Source of the DNA: Planococcus shenhongbingii
GTDB taxonomy: Bacteria > Bacillota > Bacilli > Bacillales_A > Planococcaceae
Direction of reading: 5' to 3'
Assembly (NCBI RefSeq): GCF_030413635.1
Contig: NZ_CP129235.1
Location: forward strand, 1,488,001 to 1,552,000
Length of the DNA: 64,000 nt
Part shown: positions 1 to 8,436 of the stretch, in pieces
Layout: each line of letters opens with the position of its first letter
How positions within the stretch are numbered: the stretch's first letter is position 1
Position numbers and translations under genes: made by a program
Notes under the pieces: model-generated
The model's input: the letters and a program-made list of their open reading frames with translations, nothing else
What the model was told of the DNA's origin: nothing
Databases searched by the model: none

Positions 1-18
1 TTAAGGAGGAAATAAAAC

Positions 19-2418
19 ATGTTAGTATCCATTAAATGGCTGAAAGACTATGTAGATACACAAGACTTGGCACCTGCTGACCTTGGCGAAAAAATAACGC
101 GTTCCGGCATCGAAGTCGATGCGGTAATCGACCGTTCACATGGCATCACAAATGTCGTGGTCGGCTATGTTGAATCATGCATCAAACACCCGGAAGCGGA
201 TAAATTATCGATCTGCCAAGTAGATGTCGGCGAAGAAACAACGCAGATCATCTGCGGCGCACCGAATATTGCAGCCGGGCAAAAAGTGATTGTGGCACGC
301 CCTGGAGCTGTACTGCCAGACGGCATGAAAATTAAAAAAGCGAAGCTTCGCGGAGAAGATTCGAACGGTATGATCTGCTCTCTTCAAGAACTGGGAATTG
401 AAGGGAAACTTGTGCCAAAAGCATATGCAGAAGGCATTTATGTCTTGTCGGAAGATGCCGAAGTTGGTTCTGATGTCATTATGAATTTTGATTTGAACGA
501 TACCGTATTAGAACTTGATTTGACGCCAAACCGTGCAGATGCCATGAGCATGCTCGGTGTTGCGTATGAAGTCGGCGCTATTTTATCGGAAGAAGTAAAA
601 CTGCCGGAAGCAACTTATACAGAATCAGCGGATACAGCGGAATCGATGCTGACATTGAACGTTGATGCACCGGATGCCAACCCGTTATATGTTGCTAAAG
701 TGATCCGCAACATCGAAGTGAAGGAATCACCAATGTGGCTGCAGCAGCGCTTGATGGCTGCCGGAGTACGTCCTTTAAACAACGTAGTGGATGTTACGAA
801 CTATGTGTTGATGGAGTACGGCCAGCCGCTTCACGCATTCGACTACGATTCATTGAAAACCGGCAATATCACCGTAAGAAACGCCAAAGAAGGCGAAAAA
901 ATTACGACTTTGGATGACACGGAACGCGTATTATCTGCACATAACCTGGTGATCACAAACGGCGAAGAGCCTGTAGCGCTAGCTGGCGTCATGGGCGGCG
1001 CCAACTCGGAAGTCAGCGATTCGACAACGACCATCGTTATCGAATCCGCATATTTTGCATCAGGCTCAATCCGCCAGACGTCAAAAGACCACGGTTTGCG
1101 CAGCGATGCAAGTTCACGCTATGAAAAAGGGGTTGACCCGAACCGCGTCATTCCAGCAGCGGAACGTGCAGCGAGCTTGATCGCTGAACTTGCCGGCGGG
1201 GAAGTGCTTTCAGGATCGGTTATTTTCGATGTCCTTGACCGGGAAGAAAAAATTGTCACAGTTTCCCCGGACTTCATTAATGCACGCCTTGGCATGAAAA
1301 TCCCGTTTGAAGACATGATGGAAATTCTCGAGCGTTTGAAATTCAATACAGACGCCGTCAATGGCCAGCTGGTCATCTCAGTGCCGACTCGCCGTCAGGA
1401 CATTCAAATAGAAGAAGATATTGTAGAAGAAATTGCACGCTTGTATGGCTATGATGAAATTCCGGCTACTTTGCCGGAAACAGAAGCGACTCCGGGCGGC
1501 TTGACGCCGTACCAGGAAAAACGCCGCACCGTCCGCAGGTATTTGGAAGGCGCTGGACTTCTGCAAGCAACGACTTATTCACTGACGTCTGAGAAATCAG
1601 CAACTCAATTTGCGTTGACTGAAACGGAAACAACACAGCTGTTGATGCCGATGAGTGAAGAACGCAGCACTCTTCGCCAGAGCTTATTGCCGCATTTATT
1701 GGAATCGGTAACGTATAACACGGCTAGAAGAATGGATTCTGTCGCTATGTATGAAACCGGTGCAGTGTTCTTGAAAACGGAAGGCGAATTGCTGAACGAA
1801 GAAGAACATTTAGCCGTCGCCATGACTGGCCTGTGGCTGGACAATAGCTGGCAAGGCGAAAAGAAAGCCGTCGATTTCTTCGTATTGAAAGGCATTGTAG
1901 AAGGGCTGGCTGCTAAACTTGGAGTTGAGCTGGCATTTGAACGCGGCCAGATGGACGATTTGCATCCAGGGCGCACAGCATTTATCATGCTGAATGGCAA
2001 CCGAGTAGGTGTCATCGGCCAGCTTCACCCGACTGAACAAAAAGCGCGCGACTTGAAAAATACGATTGTCATGGAATTGAACATGGCGGCGTTATTGAAT
2101 GTTGAATCGGAAGCACTTGTCTACACGCCAGTGCCGCGTTATCCATCGATTTCACGTGACGTTGCTTTGGTCCTTTCGAAAATCGTTGAAGCAGGAACGA
2201 TTGAAACAGTGATCCGCAATGCAGGCGGCAAACTGCTGAAAGATGTCCGTGTCTTCGACTTGTACGAAGGAGACAACCTGGAAGAAGGCAAAAAATCAGT
2301 GGCATTCTCACTGACGTACTTCGATCCGGAGAAAACGTTGACGGATGAAGAAGTAACGAACGTCCATGAGAAAGTTCTATCAGCTTTAACTGAAGTTGGC
2401 GCGGAACTGCGCAGCTAA
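19..2418 (+). CDS. pheT: Phenylalanyl-tRNA synthetase beta subunit
   Basis: This is the beta chain of the heterotetrameric enzyme that charges tRNA-Phe in the cytoplasm. The 799-residue product has the usual length. It carries an N-terminal tRNA-binding OB fold (about residues 40-150), the B3/B4 editing region and B5 in the middle, and a C-terminal anticodon-binding ferredoxin-like domain starting near VPRYPSISRDVALV. The ATG follows an AAGGAGG ribosome site at 3-9. The alpha subunit pheS is expected just left of the window. A strong terminator follows the stop, so pheT ends its operon. Confidence 0.97.
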   Translation: MLVSIKWLKDYVDTQDLAPADLGEKITRSGIEVDAVIDRSHGITNVVVGYVESCIKHPEADKLSICQVDVGEETTQIICGAPNIAAGQKVIVARPGAVLPDGMKIKKAKLRGEDSNGMICSLQELGIEGKLVPKAYAEGIYVLSEDAEVGSDVIMNFDLNDTVLELDLTPNRADAMSMLGVAYEVGAILSEEVKLPEATYTESADTAESMLTLNVDAPDANPLYVAKVIRNIEVKESPMWLQQRLMAAGVRPLNNVVDVTNYVLMEYGQPLHAFDYDSLKTGNITVRNAKEGEKITTLDDTERVLSAHNLVITNGEEPVALAGVMGGANSEVSDSTTTIVIESAYFASGSIRQTSKDHGLRSDASSRYEKGVDPNRVIPAAERAASLIAELAGGEVLSGSVIFDVLDREEKIVTVSPDFINARLGMKIPFEDMMEILERLKFNTDAVNGQLVISVPTRRQDIQIEEDIVEEIARLYGYDEIPATLPETEATPGGLTPYQEKRRTVRRYLEGAGLLQATTYSLTSEKSATQFALTETETTQLLMPMSEERSTLRQSLLPHLLESVTYNTARRMDSVAMYETGAVFLKTEGELLNEEEHLAVAMTGLWLDNSWQGEKKAVDFFVLKGIVEGLAAKLGVELAFERGQMDDLHPGRTAFIMLNGNRVGVIGQLHPTEQKARDLKNTIVMELNMAALLNVESEALVYTPVPRYPSISRDVALVLSKIVEAGTIETVIRNAGGKLLKDVRVFDLYEGDNLEEGKKSVAFSLTYFDPEKTLTDEEVTNVHEKVLSALTEVGAELRS

Positions 2419-2445
2419 TGAAATAGGTAATTTGATTTAAGGGAA

Positions 2446-2476
2446 AAGCGGAATCTTTATGATTCCGCTTTTTTTT
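2446..2476 (+). terminator. Rho-independent terminator after pheT
   Basis: A perfect 10-bp stem (AAGCGGAATC / GATTCCGCTT) with a 5-nt loop is followed by a run of T residues. It separates pheT from the pilin-like operon. Confidence 0.9.
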
Positions 2477-2619
2477 GTATAAGAAAATATAATTTATGGG
2501 TTTTTTATTACATTTATATTGATAAAAAGAACTATTTATATTTTTTTATTATGTTAAAATGGAAGTAATTAATTTTAAATTGGTTAAAAGGACATAGTTG
2601 AATGGAGGAGAAAAATTAA

Positions 2620-3051
2620 ATGAAAGGCAAGTATCAAAATGAAGGCGGCATGACTTTGGTAGAGTTATTGGCAGCCCTTGTCCTTTTAGGGATAATTCTT
2701 GTGGCATTCATGTCATTCTTTACGCAATCGGCTAATTTTACTGCGCATAACCATGAAACTTTAACAGCGGTTCAAGTGGCTGAAGAAGTGGTGGCAGACG
2801 TTCGTGACTTGAGTGAAATTAGATCGTTAAAGGACCAAAAAGATTATAAGTTAGTAAGCAACTATATTGAAGATCGAACTACACATGAACAATATATTAT
2901 CACTTTGACAGAAGAAATTATTGAGGTTCCTCGTCAAGATGACCCAACAAAAAAGTTAGTGCTTAAAAAAGCAATTATATCTGTAAAGTCAAGGTCGGGC
3001 TATGGAATCAACGAGCCTGAATTTAAAACTGAAATGTATTTGAAGAGGTGA
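2620..3051 (+). CDS. Type IV pilin-like protein (PilV-like minor pseudopilin)
   Basis: The 143-residue protein starts with a short basic leader and the class III prepilin motif GGMTLVELLAALVLLGI. A prepilin peptidase would cleave after the Gly and methylate the new N-terminus. The Glu five residues into the mature chain is present. The hydrophobic helix is followed by a soluble domain I do not recognise. It is the first gene of a three-gene operon (spacings of 4 and 10 bp) and follows a GGAGGAG site. Its sequence is more AT-rich than pheT and rnhC on either side, which suggests insertion. The PilV-like assignment rests on position and N-terminus only. Confidence 0.8.
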   Translation: MKGKYQNEGGMTLVELLAALVLLGIILVAFMSFFTQSANFTAHNHETLTAVQVAEEVVADVRDLSEIRSLKDQKDYKLVSNYIEDRTTHEQYIITLTEEIIEVPRQDDPTKKLVLKKAIISVKSRSGYGINEPEFKTEMYLKR

Positions 3052-3055
3052 AGCT

Positions 3056-3517
3056 ATGAGAAGTGAAAAAGGTATGACATTAGTAGAACTTTTAGCAGCT
3101 CTAGCTCTAGCAGGAATTGTTACTGTGTTGATAGCTTCTGTTTTAACAAATGGGACAAACGCCTCGCAACGGACAGGAACTAAACAGCAATTACAACAAG
3201 AAGCTAATGTTATCGTTGAGAAAATACGAGCACATTACTTGCTAAATGAAAAAGATGCAGCAATTCCGGAAGAATTCTCTATTAAGGTAGATGGAAACAA
3301 ATTGTTTATTACTGATGATACAGGAGTAGAAATCCAACTTTCCGAAGGCTTCGAATATGATTTAGATCCTGCTGCATTAAGCTCTTCACTTACTAAAAAA
3401 ACAGTAACAATCAAAAGAACAGAGAGTTCTTTTTTTAATTTATTGATACGAGCAAAAGGTGCAGATTCTAATGATCCAAAGTTTAATGTAAATACGTCGT
3501 TTAGCAAATTGAATTAG
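3056..3517 (+). CDS. Type IV pilin-like protein (PilW/ComG-like minor pseudopilin)
   Basis: The 153-residue protein has a short leader MRSEKG and the prepilin cleavage/methylation motif MTLVELLAALALAGI. The soluble part after the N-terminal helix has no family I can name. It starts 4 bp after the preceding pilin-like gene and ends 10 bp before a third one, so the three are probably co-transcribed. Proteins of this type form the tip or priming complex of pili or type II-like pseudopili. No ATPase, platform protein or prepilin peptidase is nearby, so assembly would depend on machinery encoded elsewhere, possibly a com system. Confidence 0.8.
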   Translation: MRSEKGMTLVELLAALALAGIVTVLIASVLTNGTNASQRTGTKQQLQQEANVIVEKIRAHYLLNEKDAAIPEEFSIKVDGNKLFITDDTGVEIQLSEGFEYDLDPAALSSSLTKKTVTIKRTESSFFNLLIRAKGADSNDPKFNVNTSFSKLN

Positions 3518-3527
3518 GAGGAAAGAT

Positions 3528-4652
3528 ATGAAAGCGGTTAGAAGCGAAAAGGGATACGCATTATTAATGGTTTTAATGCTAGTTCTCCTATTTACTGTTC
3601 TAGGAATGGGTTTGCTTGCGATGAATATGAACGCTGCGAAACAATTTAATAAAAAAGAAGAACAAGTTCAAGCGAGGCACCAAGCGGAAATGGGGGTTAT
3701 CCACTATGAGGCAGTTTTAAAAGACAAAATTGCAAGCTCTACTTCTAACGTTCTTACCTGTAATGACGTTGAGGCTTTATTAGGATCAAACAAAAAGTTA
3801 GAAAAAGGTATGTACAATGTGGTTGGAGTAGAAGCATCCGGTGCCTCTTGCAAGGAAATTGAAGCAGGTAAAACTTTGGAAATTAGTATTAAGAGTTTAG
3901 GAACCGTAAATGTTGATACTCAAAAGGAAGTAATAGCAAAATTTTATGCGAATAATATTGGGGGAGATTTAGAACAAGCTGAAGAATCTACGAATACAAT
4001 TCAGCCACCTTTAGAAGAACCAGGTAGCGGAAAAAAAGTTGATTCGCTCTCTCTTACTAAACACTCAGGAACTGAAGCTTCCACTTTCTCTGACAATTTA
4101 ACTATCAAATCGGTTCTATCTACAGGAACAGGTTTTGAAACAGTGCTAAAAGCAAAGAAGCATTTATTTATAAATGGAATCATAATGCCTGGAAATGTAG
4201 CTGGTCAAAGTATGAACTTGAATAATCACACGTGTATTGGAGTTGGGGGAAATTTTACAGCATTAACTCAAATTGACTGGGGTGGGCAAAGTTCTATTGA
4301 ATTGCTTGTCAGGAAAGATGCTTACTTACCATCGGATATAATTAATTGGAAAGATGATAAGACTAAAGTTTTTGTTTTTGGAAACTTATATTTGCCACAG
4401 AACTATAAATATATAACGCATAACAAAAAAGTTGCTGAAAAAAGTGATGTGCATATATATATAGGAGGTAAAGTTTACCAAGAAAATAATCTGAAAAAAT
4501 ATACAGAAATTGTTAATCCGTTTCATAGTCTAAAAACAACTCAAATGAGACAAGCATATTCCCTAAGTTGCACAATTCCAGAAATGTTAGAGGAAAATGG
4601 AGATATTCCTAACTGGATGCTCCAAGATAATATAGACATAAGTTACCAATAG
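3528..4652 (+). CDS. PilX-like pilus-associated protein
   Basis: The 374-residue protein has an N-terminal leader (MKAVRSEKGYALLMVLMLV) that resembles PilX-type minor pilins: Gly followed by a Tyr-Ala hydrophobic helix without the canonical Glu at +5. A conserved look of 'QARHQAEMGVIHYEA' follows the helix, as in many PilX N-terminal domains. The large C-terminal region (about 180-374) is rich in beta-strand and polar residues and is unrecognised; it could be an adhesin or cap. Cysteines near residues 83 and 108 could pair. It is the last gene of the three-gene pilin-like operon. Confidence 0.7.
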   Translation: MKAVRSEKGYALLMVLMLVLLFTVLGMGLLAMNMNAAKQFNKKEEQVQARHQAEMGVIHYEAVLKDKIASSTSNVLTCNDVEALLGSNKKLEKGMYNVVGVEASGASCKEIEAGKTLEISIKSLGTVNVDTQKEVIAKFYANNIGGDLEQAEESTNTIQPPLEEPGSGKKVDSLSLTKHSGTEASTFSDNLTIKSVLSTGTGFETVLKAKKHLFINGIIMPGNVAGQSMNLNNHTCIGVGGNFTALTQIDWGGQSSIELLVRKDAYLPSDIINWKDDKTKVFVFGNLYLPQNYKYITHNKKVAEKSDVHIYIGGKVYQENNLKKYTEIVNPFHSLKTTQMRQAYSLSCTIPEMLEENGDIPNWMLQDNIDISYQ

Positions 4653-4793
4653 CATCGTTTGAGAAATCCGCAGACTTAGTGATTCTTAAGTATCATCGAA
4701 TAAATTATTTAGTACGTAATACTTAAATATCTTCGGTTTCTTCCAGAGATATGGTAAAATAAGAATGTTCTAAAAATTTAAAGGGGTAATGAA

Positions 4794-4826
4794 AAAAGCT
4801 CAAGGATTTTCCTCAAGCTTTTCAAA
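4794..4826 (-). terminator. Terminator of rnhC (minus strand)
   Basis: On the minus strand, AAAAGCTTGAGG pairs imperfectly with CCTTGAGCTTTT (two mismatched positions) and is followed by T residues just beyond the rnhC stop. It may also stop transcription arriving from the pilin-like operon. Confidence 0.65.
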
Positions 4827-4837
4827 TAACTCGGATA

Positions 4838-5773
4838 TCAATGAGACCTCTTTTTAAACGCCAAGTCTTTCGCTTTTTTCGTATTGGCAAAATGGACTTT
4901 CGTTATGGACTGCAAAAACGCCTCACCATGCTTCAGCAGAATCTTCGCTGCTGCTTCGTCGACGATTTTCCCTGCACCTTTTGGCAATGTGACGCCAGCT
5001 TTTTGGCTGAGTGCATCCATTTCTTCCAAAAATGCCACGCGCGCGATGATGGAGGCGCAAGCTACCGATACATGCAAACCTTCCGCTTTAGTGGAAAACA
5101 GCACGTTTTCGCGGATGATTTCCGCTTCGTTTTTAATATGGTTGTAATAGATGCCGCGCTCAGCAAATTGGTCAATTAAAATCGCTTCCGGTTTCTCAGG
5201 GGCAATTTTGCGCAAAACATGTTTTAATGCTTGATTATGCAGCAACGCTTTGATTTTTCCTTGTGACCAGTCTTTGCTTTGAACAGCATTGTATTTATCA
5301 TTTTTTAAGGTCAATACACTATGAAGAAAGGCCGCTTTTAAGTCCGGTGCAATGATGCGCATATAATCATCAGTCAATTGTTTGGAGTCTTTTACTCCGA
5401 GTTCATGGGCAAGCGCGACTTTATCAGCCGGTACAAAACAAGCGGCAACTGTAATCGGACCGAAAAAATCGCCGGTTCCAGTTTCATCGGATCCGAGAAC
5501 GGACTTATATGCGAAATCGGGCGGCAAAACATCGCCTTTAGTAGAGACCGTTTTAACAGCGGCAGGGGAGGTGGAACCCCATCTGGCAGCTTCGCGTTCA
5601 GCTCCTGCTCCTTGGAACATGACTTTGCCGGAATTATAAACGGTCACGACCGCGTCGGACAGTTTAGCGGTAAAGCGGATATACGGAGCTTTGGCTGCCA
5701 CTTTTTTATTGTTATAATGATTGATGATCTGGAGGAGACTTTCCTCGGGAAGTTGAAGCACTGTGTTTGACAT
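4838..5773 (-). CDS. rnhC: Ribonuclease HIII
   Basis: This enzyme removes RNA from RNA/DNA hybrids. The 311-residue product has an N-terminal TBP-like substrate-binding domain and a catalytic type 2 RNase H core with the DETGTGD motif holding the first metal-binding acidic residues. The ATG at 5773 is preferred because AAAGGAG lies 8 bp upstream on the minus strand; a longer reading to 5800 would place the start before this site. It faces away from zapA, the same arrangement as in B. subtilis. Confidence 0.95.
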   Translation of the reverse strand: MSNTVLQLPEESLLQIINHYNNKKVAAKAPYIRFTAKLSDAVVTVYNSGKVMFQGAGAEREAARWGSTSPAAVKTVSTKGDVLPPDFAYKSVLGSDETGTGDFFGPITVAACFVPADKVALAHELGVKDSKQLTDDYMRIIAPDLKAAFLHSVLTLKNDKYNAVQSKDWSQGKIKALLHNQALKHVLRKIAPEKPEAILIDQFAERGIYYNHIKNEAEIIRENVLFSTKAEGLHVSVACASIIARVAFLEEMDALSQKAGVTLPKGAGKIVDEAAAKILLKHGEAFLQSITKVHFANTKKAKDLAFKKRSH

Positions 5774-5857
5774 GGGTAAGTCTCCTTTCTTATAATTCAC
5801 TTTCTGGATTAGTTCATGTTATGATTATGTATAGGATTTCTAAGGAGGGATGGAGCA

Positions 5858-6118
5858 TTGGCAGAGGATCACAGAATTCGCACTTCAGTAAAGATATATG
5901 GCTATACTTATAAACTGGTTGGCACAGAAACATCCGCGCATATGCAATTAGTCGCATCGATGGTGGATGAGAAGATGCGTGAAATCCATGCGATGAACCC
6001 ATCACTTGACAGTTCGAAGCTCGCTGTATTAACCGCTGTTAATATGGTACATGATAATCTTAAACTGAAAGAGCACGTAGAACAATTAGAAAATGAATTG
6101 AGAAAGTTGAAGGGTTGA
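5858..6118 (+). CDS. zapA: Cell division protein ZapA
   Basis: ZapA binds FtsZ and promotes bundling of protofilaments at the division site. The 86-residue protein has the ZapA fold: an N-terminal strand region ([15 protein letters not shown]) followed by a long helix ending in a coiled coil ([17 protein letters not shown]). The TTG start is chosen because AAGGAGG lies upstream at good spacing and no ATG fits. The stop overlaps or abuts the next gene, so zapA and cvpA are co-transcribed. Confidence 0.93.
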   Translation: MAEDHRIRTSVKIYGYTYKLVGTETSAHMQLVASMVDEKMREIHAMNPSLDSSKLAVLTAVNMVHDNLKLKEHVEQLENELRKLKG

Positions 6119-6123
6119 CGAAC

Positions 6124-6660
6124 ATGCTAGATATTATTTTACTGATTTTGTTGCTTGGCGGCATTATTGTTGGCGCCAAACGGGGACTCGTGCTCCAGCT
6201 GATTCATATGGTAGGCTTTATTGTCGCACTCGTCGTTGCTTATCTCTATTATAAACCTTTAGCCGACTACTTCGTGCTATGGGTGCCGTATCCGGTTGTC
6301 GGCGAAGATTCCCGGTTTACGATTGCCATTGAGCAGCTGGACCTGGATCAAACATTTTACCAGTTACTCGCCTTCGCATTAATTTTCTTTGTGGTTAAAT
6401 TCGGATTGCAGTTGATTGCATCCATGTTTGATTTCCTGAAATATTTGCCGGTTCTTGGTTTCTTCAGCAAAATTCTAGGGGCGGTATTAGGTTTTGTCGA
6501 AGTGTACATACTGCTGTTCATCGTCATTTACGTATTTGCGCTGCTTCCGATGGATGCCGTTCAAAGCCAGCTCGAGAATTCAGGGATTGCCCAGTTCATG
6601 CTTGAACGGACACCGTATTTCTCAGAGAAAGTAAAAGAATGGTGGTATATTTATACGTAA
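6124..6660 (+). CDS. CvpA family membrane protein
   Basis: The 178-residue protein has about four transmembrane segments and belongs to the CvpA family (YshB in B. subtilis), known for colicin V production in E. coli. Its role in Firmicutes is not established. The N-terminus MLDIILLILLLGGIIVGAKRG is typical, with a Gly-rich first helix. The ATG at 6124 is preferred over a TTG at 6115 because AGGG lies about 9 bp before the ATG and too close to the TTG. Confidence 0.9.
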   Translation: MLDIILLILLLGGIIVGAKRGLVLQLIHMVGFIVALVVAYLYYKPLADYFVLWVPYPVVGEDSRFTIAIEQLDLDQTFYQLLAFALIFFVVKFGLQLIASMFDFLKYLPVLGFFSKILGAVLGFVEVYILLFIVIYVFALLPMDAVQSQLENSGIAQFMLERTPYFSEKVKEWWYIYT

Positions 6661-6720
6661 GTAAGAACTTCTCTCTTACCGGGGGAAGTTTTTTTAAGTC
6701 TAAATACTGGAGGGCTCTGG

Positions 6721-8424
6721 ATGAATAAAAAAATTATCATCAGAACACTTGAAAAAATTGCATTGTATATGGAGTTAAAAGGGGAAAACCCGTTTAAAGT
6801 ATCGGCTTTCCGAAAAGCGGCACAAGCGCTTGAACTGGATCAGCGCAGTTTAGATGAACTGGAAGACGTGACCAAACTGAAAGGCATCGGCAAAGGAACC
6901 GGTGATGTCATTCTGGAATTGGTCGCTACGGGTAAATCTACGGTATTGGAAGAACTTCAAGCCGAAGTGCCAAAAGGGCTCGTACCATTGATGAAACTGC
7001 AAGGCATGGGCGGCAAAAAAATTGCCAAGCTCTATAAAGAACTGGGAATCGATTCTGCCGAAGCGCTGAAACAGGCGTGCCTTGACCATGAGATTCAGAA
7101 ATTGCCTGGCTTCGGTCCGAAATCCGAAGAGAAGATTTTAAAGGAATTGACTGAATTCGACTCCAAACCAGGACGCCATCCCATCTGGAAAACGGAAGAA
7201 GCCGTGGAGTTTGTTGAGGATATACTGTCTAATATCGAAGGCATCAGTGAGTTTTCGGTAGCTGGAAGTTACCGGCGTACGAAAGAGACAAGCAAAGACC
7301 TCGACTTTATCGTTGCAACTGCCAATCCTGCTGCTGTAAAAGAACAATTGCTGGCTGCTCTTCCTATTCAGGAGACCATTGCCTCCGGCGACACGAAAGT
7401 TTCGGTGACAGTGGAATTCCAGGATCCGATTGACATTGATTTCCGCTTGGTGGCACCAGAAGAATTTGTCACAGCGTTACATCATTTCACAGGTTCAAAA
7501 GACCATAACGTGAAAATGCGGCAGCTCGCGAAATCGCAGAACAAGAAAATCAGTGAATACGGGGTTGAGCAAGAAGACGGGACGGTGGCAACGTTTGCAT
7601 CCGAAACCGATTTCTATGCTCATTTTGGCTTGCCGTTCATTCCGCCGACCGTACGGGAAGACGGGCGCGAATTGGATCTTCTCGACGATATCCCGCTGAT
7701 CGTCGATTTGCCGGATATCAAAGGCGATTTGCATATGCATACGACGTGGTCGGACGGCGCTCATTCGCTGACGGAAATGATTGATGCGTGCCGCAGCCGT
7801 AATTATAGCTATATGGTGATTACGGACCATTCAGAGTATCTGAAAGTCGCAAACGGCTTAACGCCGGAACGTTTATTAAAACAAAATGCAGAAATCCGTG
7901 AATTAAATCAGAAATACGACGATATCGAAGTGCTTTCCGGAACAGAAATGGATATTTTGCCGGACGGTTCACTCGATTTTGAGGATGAAGTGCTGGAACA
8001 GCTTGATTTTGTGATTGCCAGCATCCATTCCAGTTTCCAGCAGCCACGGGAACAGATCATGGAACGGATCTTGACGGCGATGAAAAATCCCCATGTGGAT
8101 ATGATTGCTCATCCGACGGGCCGCATTGTCGGCCAGCGTAGCGGCTATGACCCGGATATCGAGCAGCTGCTCGACTGGGCAAAAGAATACGGCAAAATTG
8201 TGGAATTGAATGCCAGTCCATACCGTTTGGACTTGGCAGTTGAACATCTGGAAATGGCTCAGGAAAAAGGGGTGCCTGTCGCCATTAATACGGATGCTCA
8301 TGCGATTGAACAACTCGATGTAATGGCAATTGGCGTCCGCCATGCCCAAAAAGCATGGCTGAAAAAAGACAATGTCGTCAATACTTGGACATTGGAGAAA
8401 TTGAAAGAATACCTGAAAAAATAG
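6721..8424 (+). CDS. polX: DNA polymerase X family protein with PHP domain
   Basis: This is a gap-filling DNA polymerase with an added exonuclease, implicated in base excision repair. The 567-residue chain has the polymerase beta-like part first: helix-hairpin-helix motifs, GSYRR, the DLDF metal-binding pair near residue 197 and IDIDF near 240. A C-terminal PHP phosphoesterase domain begins near GDLHMHTTWSDG (about residue 338). It lies between cvpA and mutS2 as in B. subtilis yshC. Confidence 0.95.
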   Translation: MNKKIIIRTLEKIALYMELKGENPFKVSAFRKAAQALELDQRSLDELEDVTKLKGIGKGTGDVILELVATGKSTVLEELQAEVPKGLVPLMKLQGMGGKKIAKLYKELGIDSAEALKQACLDHEIQKLPGFGPKSEEKILKELTEFDSKPGRHPIWKTEEAVEFVEDILSNIEGISEFSVAGSYRRTKETSKDLDFIVATANPAAVKEQLLAALPIQETIASGDTKVSVTVEFQDPIDIDFRLVAPEEFVTALHHFTGSKDHNVKMRQLAKSQNKKISEYGVEQEDGTVATFASETDFYAHFGLPFIPPTVREDGRELDLLDDIPLIVDLPDIKGDLHMHTTWSDGAHSLTEMIDACRSRNYSYMVITDHSEYLKVANGLTPERLLKQNAEIRELNQKYDDIEVLSGTEMDILPDGSLDFEDEVLEQLDFVIASIHSSFQQPREQIMERILTAMKNPHVDMIAHPTGRIVGQRSGYDPDIEQLLDWAKEYGKIVELNASPYRLDLAVEHLEMAQEKGVPVAINTDAHAIEQLDVMAIGVRHAQKAWLKKDNVVNTWTLEKLKEYLKK

Positions 8425-8436
8425 GAGGTGTCTCGC

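Noticed and set aside
1605..2015. Long minus-strand frame inside pheT
   Set aside because: It is antisense to a conserved gene and has no ribosome site or recognisable motif; codon structure of pheT explains it.
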